The position numbers were made by a program, and so were the translations under genes. Shown piece after piece: positions 58,020 through 64,000 of a stretch of 64,000 nucleotides of DNA. Each line of letters opens with the position of its first letter. Position 1 is the first letter of the stretch. Under the pieces are notes generated by a model, which did no database searches, had not been told where the DNA came from, and was given only the letters and a program-made list of their open reading frames with translations. This DNA comes from Melampsora larici-populina 98AG31 (lineage: Eukaryota > Basidiomycota > Pucciniomycetes > Pucciniales > Melampsoraceae): contig NW_006768768.1 in the NCBI RefSeq assembly GCF_000204055.1, positions 1,056,071-1,120,070 of the forward strand. Reading direction: 5' to 3'.

Positions 58020-59567
58020 AAACAAAGTTATAATACAGACCCCAACACCACAAAGTTAATTAAGATTATGAGTCAAGATAAAATAGATTTAGCTCTGGTG
58101 ACTAGTTTGGAATCTCCGTGGAAGGAACTTTACGGAGAAGGAAAATTTTCTTTACAGTCCGGATTACTGTATTACAGAGAGAAACATACATCAGTCATAG
58201 TTCTTGTGGATAAAGCTCACAAAGAACAAGTCCTTAAAGTGTGCCATGACGAATTCCTGGCAGGACATATGTCAGAAGAAAAGACATTAGAAAAAGTGTG
58301 CACCACAGCATGGTGGATTAAGAGGAATCTGGATACTCAGACTTACGTCAGTAGTTGTGAGAGATGCCAGAAAGCTAATAAAGCCACCGGGAAAAGGTAT
58401 GGTCTGCTTCAAAGGATTGAAGAACCAACATATCCATGGGAGATCATCAACATGGACTTTGTGACAAGTCTTACTCCCGCGGGTATTGAAAATTATAATG
58501 CATGTTTAGTGATAGTCGATAGGTTTTCTAGAAGGGCCAGATTCTTGCCGTGTTACAAAGAATCATCAGCCATGGATATTGCACTATTATTTTGGGAGAG
58601 ACTTATTAGTGACGTAGGTCTCCCAAAAGTCATTATTAGTGACAGAGATCCAAAGTTTACATCTGACTTTTGGAAAGGATTGTACAAAATAATGGGCACA
58701 AAACTGGCATTTTCAACGGCATATCATCCACAGACAGATGGTCTAGCAGAAAAAATGATCCAGACCTTATCAGAAATGATACGGCGATACTGTGCTTTTG
58801 GTCTTGAATTTAAAGATAAAGACGGATACACTCATGACTGGAAAAGTTTACTACCAGCATTAGAGATAGCTTACAATAGCAGTGTTCATAGCTCAACAAA
58901 GAAGAGTCCGTATGAAGTAGAGAGAGGATACTGTCCTCGACTCCCAAGAGATAAGTTTAGGAGCAGAGATGTGGATATCCATCCAACTTCCCTTAGTTTT
59001 GCAACAATGCTGAGTAAAGCAAGAGAGTATGCATCACAGTGTCTTAGAGAATCAGTTGAGTACAACAAAGAGAGATGGGATAAAGCCCACAAAGAACCAA
59101 AATTTGAAGTTGGAGAACAAGTTCTGTTGTCCACGGTCAATTTTAACAACATACAAGGACCTAAGAAGCTGAGAGATCAGTTCCTAGGACCGTTTGTTAT
59201 TTCCAAGTTAGTTGGAAATAATGCAGTTGAACACATATTGCATGGGGAGTTGGAACGCAGGCATCCAGTATTCCCAGTGTCATTAATAAAAAAATATCAG
59301 GCACCAGATACAAGTGAAGTAAGGAGACAACAGGAAGTACGAGTTGTGATACCTCCATTTGAACCAGAGAATGAGAAAAAATTCTTGAAGGTGCTAAAAG
59401 ATAAAAAAGTTAAAAATAAAGACAATGAAGATGTCACACTTTATCTTGTGAGATACAAGAATAAAGGAGCAGATTGGGACGAATGGCTCCCATCAGATAA
59501 AGTACCTAATTCTAAGGTAACTCTTAGAGCATACCGAGCATCTAAGAGGGAGAATCAACAGCAGTAG
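58020..59567 (+). pseudogene. Integrase and chromodomain part of gypsy A pol
   Basis: Continues the pol of A after copia B (KQSYNTDPNTTK). The zinc finger is H-x3-H...C-x2-C (HDEFLAGHMSEEKT, CERCQKAN). The integrase core has D in NMDFVTS, D in VIISDRDPKFTSDFW and E in YHPQTDGLAEKMIQ. A GPF-type C-terminal domain follows (QFLGPFVISKLVG). The end carries a chromodomain, YLVRYKNKGADWDEWLP, which in chromoviruses binds methylated histone H3 and targets heterochromatin. The catalytic residues are kept; the gene is broken only by copia B. The polypurine tract GGTGGTGGGGAG is at 59583-59594. Confidence 0.94.
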
Positions 59568-59594
59568 AAGGAAACCTTCTCTGGTGGTGGGGAG

Positions 59595-60298
59595 TGTCAG
59601 CCCTGAGCCCTGATTACACGACCATGGGCTAACAGTAACATATTATATTATTGTTTAAATCCATAAGTACATCTCACGGCTCAGTGTCAAGAGCCACATA
59701 AACACATGTACATAATGTATTAAATATGTAGCAAACCTAACCCAAGCGCCAACCACAAGTGAGACAAGAATCACACGCCAACCACAAGTTGACGCTTGGC
59801 CTGTGAATATATAAACCCCCCTTCTTCCCTTGATTCATCCACCATCTTTTACACACCACAACATCAGAATCACATTATACTTGAAATCCTATATAGAGGA
59901 TCCTCGAGTACGTGATTAGTTGTGTAGTCTAAAGACCAAGCTTGAGCATCACGGGTTCTATTGCTGAGCACCCCGGTATTGATTTCTACGAGCCTTGGGC
60001 CATTGTATTCTCTAGAAATAAACCGTAAAGCAGCAAAGCTTCCTCCCTTATACGGAGTCTAAAGTAGCCTTCAGGATCTTTGGTTCACCAAAGTGTAAAG
60101 CCTGCCCCTCGCAGTCTCACGAGGTTAGAGCGTACTAGCTCTTTACCACCCTTAATCTCTTTATCTCTCCCTCAAATCCTCTTCTTAGAGGTCAACTAGC
60201 TGTAGTCTTCACTTGGGTGTACCACGTGAAGACCACACTTTACTTCCCTTATCACCTTCTTAGTGAAGAGTACGCCTAACAGACGCGCACTCCTCACA
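59595..60298 (+). repeat. 3' LTR of gypsy A
   Basis: 704 bp, with six differences from the 5' LTR by eye. It ends ACTCCTCACA, followed by the target duplication ATAGA. Confidence 0.95.
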
Positions 60299-60303
60299 AT
60301 AGA

Positions 60304-63029
60304 GGTCTAATATAGGCACAAAGTAGTTCTCTACAAAAGTGAACATAATTCCATTGTCAAATGTGTTCCTGAGATCAGTGGACCCTATTTTTGGACAAAG
60401 GTTGACAAAAATCCATTTGCCTCATGATGCCTTTCACATAAAATTTGAATCTATCATCTTATCTCCCATCATGGCACAGACAAAAAGTGTACATTTGCCT
60501 ATGGCCAATCAGTTTATGAGATGTCAATCTATCTTGATTCTCAACTTTGTTTATTTCATTTTGGATTTGACTAACCCCCTTTTATGCTGTATTTAAATTC
60601 AAAATATTGCCTATCCCACGTAGGGGGCAGTCTAGAGAGAAGATTGCAAGCTATTGCAAGCTTTTAAGGAACAAAGGGGGTGGTATCAAATACAGCACCT
60701 GTATCCTCCAAACTACGTCCAGGAAACAGAGATTTGAGTGAGAGACAAACCTCAACATACCTCAACAAACCTCCACCACAGTGAGATTATGGTATATTTC
60801 ATCTGACAACTATCCAGTGTATTCTGACCTTTCCAAGCACCAAGTTATCAAGTGCAACTTGGAATATTCATGGAAGGGGTTGCTGTGGTGGACCAGATGC
60901 CCTCAATCGTCTCAAGAACAATTTGATTTCATGCACCAGGGAGTTTTGGTTGGGCATGCCCATAATGGGATATGCCATAGCCAGTGTGTTTGAACACCTG
61001 GTTATCTTGCTTGGAAATCAGCCTTGGATGTGTCATTGTAGCTTCCTTCCCTATCTGATCAAAATCAATTGGAAAGACCAGGAAAGACCCAGTTGTTTTG
61101 TATCTTGTTGATTCCTGCCACTTCGTATTTGATAGTGTGAAGCCTTGTGTATTTCCATCTCCTTGTCTCTTTCATCAGGGTTGGGTTAATCACAATATCT
61201 TGTACATCAGTTGTTGGAAGGAAGTGTTTTCAAGCTCTTGGACCCTCTGGCATGAGTTTGCATGTGATTGTGAAGTGGCTAAGCACTCTTTTGTCCATTG
61301 TACATATATGAGACCGGTTTGTATTTTGCTTTCAATTCACCTGAATTTTAGACGGTTCTGGACCACCCCGTCCCATCCCATGTTTGTATCATACAGCTAT
61401 AGTTTTCTGTACCCTGGTGTGGTGATCAATTTATGGGATCAATCAAAAAAATAATTATAAGTAGTTTACCAAAGTTATTAGAAAGGTTCAGTGCAAAGAA
61501 AAACTTGTTGATGGAATCTGATCATTAGAAGCTCTTTAAGGCTTATAAATTGCACATTACATTATGATTAGTTAATCTTATTTCAAACAATTTATCAAGA
61601 TCAGTATAAAGGATTGTGAAAAGAAAAGAAAGAAAAATAAAATAAAAACTCAAAAATATGGGTATACAGCCTGGGAAATGGTCTTTAGGTTATTGATAAT
61701 AGGTTTAAGGGATTAGTAAGGTTAGAATATGAACAAACAGAATTATATTATTCAGTAAGAAGTTTAATCTTGATGGCTGATAAGGAGGAATAGAAGTTAT
61801 TAAGAAAACAGTACTTTTTTGAAGTTGGTAAAGGAGGGTTTACAGGTAGTGTCTCCCTAGGTCCCCCTTGAGCCTCTTCTGGAAGAGGTTTCCTCTCTAT
61901 GGTAATCCGAACTTTGATTCAAGACTTTACATACGTCAAAGTACATGTGTCACGCACAAGTGGAGGACGCCATTCTGAGACTAAGAGCAGCACTTTGCCT
62001 CCATCAGATAGTAAGGACCAGGCGCAGATTCGAGCGATTCGTTACTATTTGAAGTACATTAGAGTGGTTTTTGGCTTTGGTATCAGCAGGAAGGTTAAAC
62101 TATAGGACGAGTGACAGCCTTGTGGATGTCACTCAGTCACCTATCTAATCCCATGCCTGGTGTTTGAGATACCTCGATGACATGCCGATGATTGAAACTT
62201 CATCCTGGCTGCCCGATTTCACCTGCCCCCTTCTACAAATCCTCTTTTACATATTTCAAGTGGGCAAACCCATAGCTATCATTCGTGTCATCTGGGTGAA
62301 AGGCACCTTGAAAGCCTTGATTAAAGTGCAGATGAGCACTTGAATCCAGTGATGTGCACTCTAAACCAGTCTCCAAATAGAAAATAGACTGGTTTTTGAC
62401 GTCCTGCGCAGTTTTCTCATCACGAGATAACAGAAATAGCGATAGCAGAAAAAGGAATAGAAAAGCACCTTCCTATTCCTTCACTAACAAAAGGACTGGC
62501 TGCGTAAAAGCCCCCAATGCTGCGTTTGCCCGCGTCATCGGCTGTGTAGATGACGTCGAGCCTCACTGAAACTATAGGAGGCTCGACGTTTTAAAACGAA
62601 TGTTAAAGTTGATCGGACTGTGCACGACGTCTAAAAGTGGTCCTTTGTCTACTTTGCAAGCGAAAACGTGAAAAATCTGGTAAAACGAGTACCATATCGA
62701 CAAAATAGTAATAACGAATCGCTCGAATCTGCGCCTTCTCTCTAGTCCCCGATTATCCATCATGCTTATATCCAGCCGAAGCTATCGAGGAGACACGGAC
62801 TCATGTACGTCATCGCGCATAAGACTGTGACGACCGCCGAGAATCATCCGCCCGAGCTTAGTCATCCACCAATGCACCATCGGATTTTTCAATTCAAGAG
62901 TTGAACCTCAATTCGGCTCGTGTACAGTCTATTTGACCTATCACTCCCAAAAAAGTGATTGAAGCTCCAGTGGCTACCTCCTTTGCTCATCTTCAAAATA
63001 CGTCAACCTCACACTATACAAACATAACA
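60304..63029. other. Right flank of the nest, no gene assigned
   Basis: Short frames such as 60781-60993 and 61098-61454 have coding-like stretches (PQSSQEQFDFMHQ) but no nameable domain; they may be the other side of whatever A inserted into. A palindrome-bounded segment lies at 62021-62735. The last 250 bases should be the promoter of the aldo/keto reductase gene; no specific element is recognised. Confidence 0.4.
62021..62735. mobile_element. Possible TIR element L
   Basis: GGCGCAGATTCGAGCGATTC at 62021 is repeated inverted at 62716-62735, and pairing goes on for about 27 bp. Inside, GTCGAGCCTC and GAGGCTCGAC form a hairpin at 62556-62588. No clear target duplication was found, so it may be a decayed element or a chance inverted repeat. 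Confidence 0.4.
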
Positions 63030-63925
63030 ATGCCCTCCTTACCACAACGAAAGATTGGGAACGATTTAGTACCAGTCAGTAATTTTCCGATAGACTCGGT
63101 GTACATTCCAGGTAACCAATCGGTGTTTCGATGACTTGGCAGATTCCAGGTCTGGGTTGCATGGGCTTTTCCGCATTCTACGCTGGTGATCGAGATGATG
63201 ATGCTAGTATCCAGGTGATCAAGGCTGCTTATGAGGCGGGTCAGACCTTTTGGTAAACAAATTTCATCAATTCTGCCGAGGCTTGACACTGAATCTGAAT
63301 CTGGTCAACCAGGGATACTGCTGATATCTACGGTGATAAAGAGATGGGGGCAAACGAACGATTGTTGGCAAAGGTTGGTATTTTGATTCCACCCTTCTTG
63401 GAAAACCTTGCCAAGATTGGTAACATGGATTCTTTCCAGGCGATCAAAAAGATTGGGATTCCCAGGAAAGATTTGTTTATTGCCACGAAGTTTGGGAACC
63501 ATCGAGATTCCAACGGAACTTGGACAGTGAAAGGCACTCCTAAGTATGTCAAAGAGGCCTGCGAAGCTTCGCTGAAAGCTCTTGAAGTAGAGACCATTGA
63601 TTTGTATTGTAGGCCTTACTCTTCTTTGATTGGATTCATGATATCAAAGTGAATGCTAATCATTCTGGTGATTACCTAGACCAGCACCGCGTTGATAAAG
63701 ATACGCCTATCGAAGACACGGTCAAAGCGATGGAGGAGCTCCGACAGGCTGGAAAGTGAGTTGCACGTCCAGACAAACTCCTTTGCTCGCCTTTCGATAG
63801 ATCATAATGAGTTGGAAACACTTTTGCCGATTTGCTCAGGGTGAGATACTTGGGTTTGTCGGAATGCTCAGCTGCAACTTTACGCAAGGCTTGTAAAGTT
63901 GCGAAGATAGATGCATTACAGATCG
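63030..63925 (+). CDS. Aldo/keto reductase, 5' part, runs past the window
   Basis: Five exons: 63030-63074, 63143-63252, 63313-63608, 63680-63755 and 63840-63925, all with GT-AG borders and consistent phase. The protein starts MPSLPQRKIGNDLVP and goes on IPGLGCMGFSAFYAG. The catalytic tetrad of the aldo/keto reductase family is visible: D and Y in FWDTADIYG, K in IATKFGN, H in DLYYQHRVD. Then come DTPIEDTVKAMEELRQAGK and VRYLGLSECSAATLRKA, the usual strand with the NADPH-binding region still to come. This is the YakC/AKR13-like group: cytosolic NADPH-dependent reduction of aldehydes or ketones, substrate unknown. An insertion of about 25 residues (LLAKVGILIPPFLENLAKIG) precedes the lysine and is longer than usual. 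The C-terminal half is outside the window. Confidence 0.88.
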
Positions 63926-64000
63926 GTGCGTGCTTCGTAGAGGTTATATGAGTTGAATCAACCCACTCGACGTATCCTTTTGAGGATGTTCGGGTGCGTT

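Larger units (their letters stand above)
11685..60298 (+). mobile_element. Ty3/gypsy chromovirus A, host of the nest
   Basis: Two 704-bp LTRs (11685-12388 and 59595-60298) with TG...CA ends are flanked by the 5-bp duplication ATAGA (11680-11684 and 60299-60303). Between them lie a gag-like ORF, a gag-protease-RT-RNase H ORF and an integrase with a chromodomain, all plus strand. About 39 kb of the interval is later insertions: MITE G, element F, and copia B with everything inside it. The element itself is about 9.4 kb. By eye the LTRs differ at six positions, so insertion was fairly recent. Domain order RT-RNase H-INT-chromodomain defines a chromovirus. Confidence 0.95.

Overview
The window looks like a stretch of a rust fungus genome (Pucciniales, Puccinia-like). 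The reasons are the spliced host genes with short GT-AG introns, chromoviral Ty3/gypsy and Ty1/copia retrotransposons, a KDZ-type (Kyakuja-Dileera-Zisupton) DNA transposon with an OTU-domain gene, and a small secreted cysteine-rich protein of effector type. The assignment rests on recognising gene families from the sequence alone, so the genus is not certain.

Three host genes are clear: a small secreted cysteine-rich protein (6554-7028, minus), a wax-synthase/MBOAT-type acyltransferase (8519-9610, plus) and the 5' part of an aldo/keto reductase that runs off the right edge (63030 onward, plus). Nearly everything else is transposable elements, and most are nested in one another.

Left part (1722-5599): a 3.9-kb fold-back element K with long inverted arms and an 8-bp target duplication. 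It was later invaded by a 1.6-kb LTR, which survives as a solo LTR, and by several MITEs.

Central part (11685-60298): one nest, 48.6 kb long. The outermost layer is Ty3/gypsy element A (704-bp LTRs, TSD ATAGA, chromodomain integrase). Its gag-like ORF was hit by a 2.06-kb hAT-like element F carrying a captured host VPS9-domain gene fragment. Its pol was hit by Ty1/copia element B (TSD AGATA). B was hit three times: in its 5' LTR by a 19.0-kb KDZ transposon C (TSD TTATAATG), in gag-pol by a 348-bp CACTA-like MITE D (TSD ATT), and in the RT/RNase H region by an intact minus-strand Ty3/gypsy element E (1629-bp LTRs, TSD GCGG). Removing each insertion with one copy of its TSD restores an open, sensible reading frame in its host. 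By-eye LTR differences (A 6/704, B 3 in about 808, E 4/1629) agree with the nesting order.

Element C is the most unusual object. It is a 19-kb TIR transposon with a multi-exon KDZ transposase, a FAR1-type zinc-finger plus OTU-protease gene to its left, an unidentified spliced gene on the minus strand to its right, and its own load of smaller elements. Both left-hand genes are broken by MITEs, so this copy is probably not autonomous now. Element E is the second: besides a 2145-aa gag-pol it carries, between pol and its 3' LTR and in antisense, an intron-containing ORF whose first exon has the exact cysteine spacing of a fungal Zn2Cys6 cluster.
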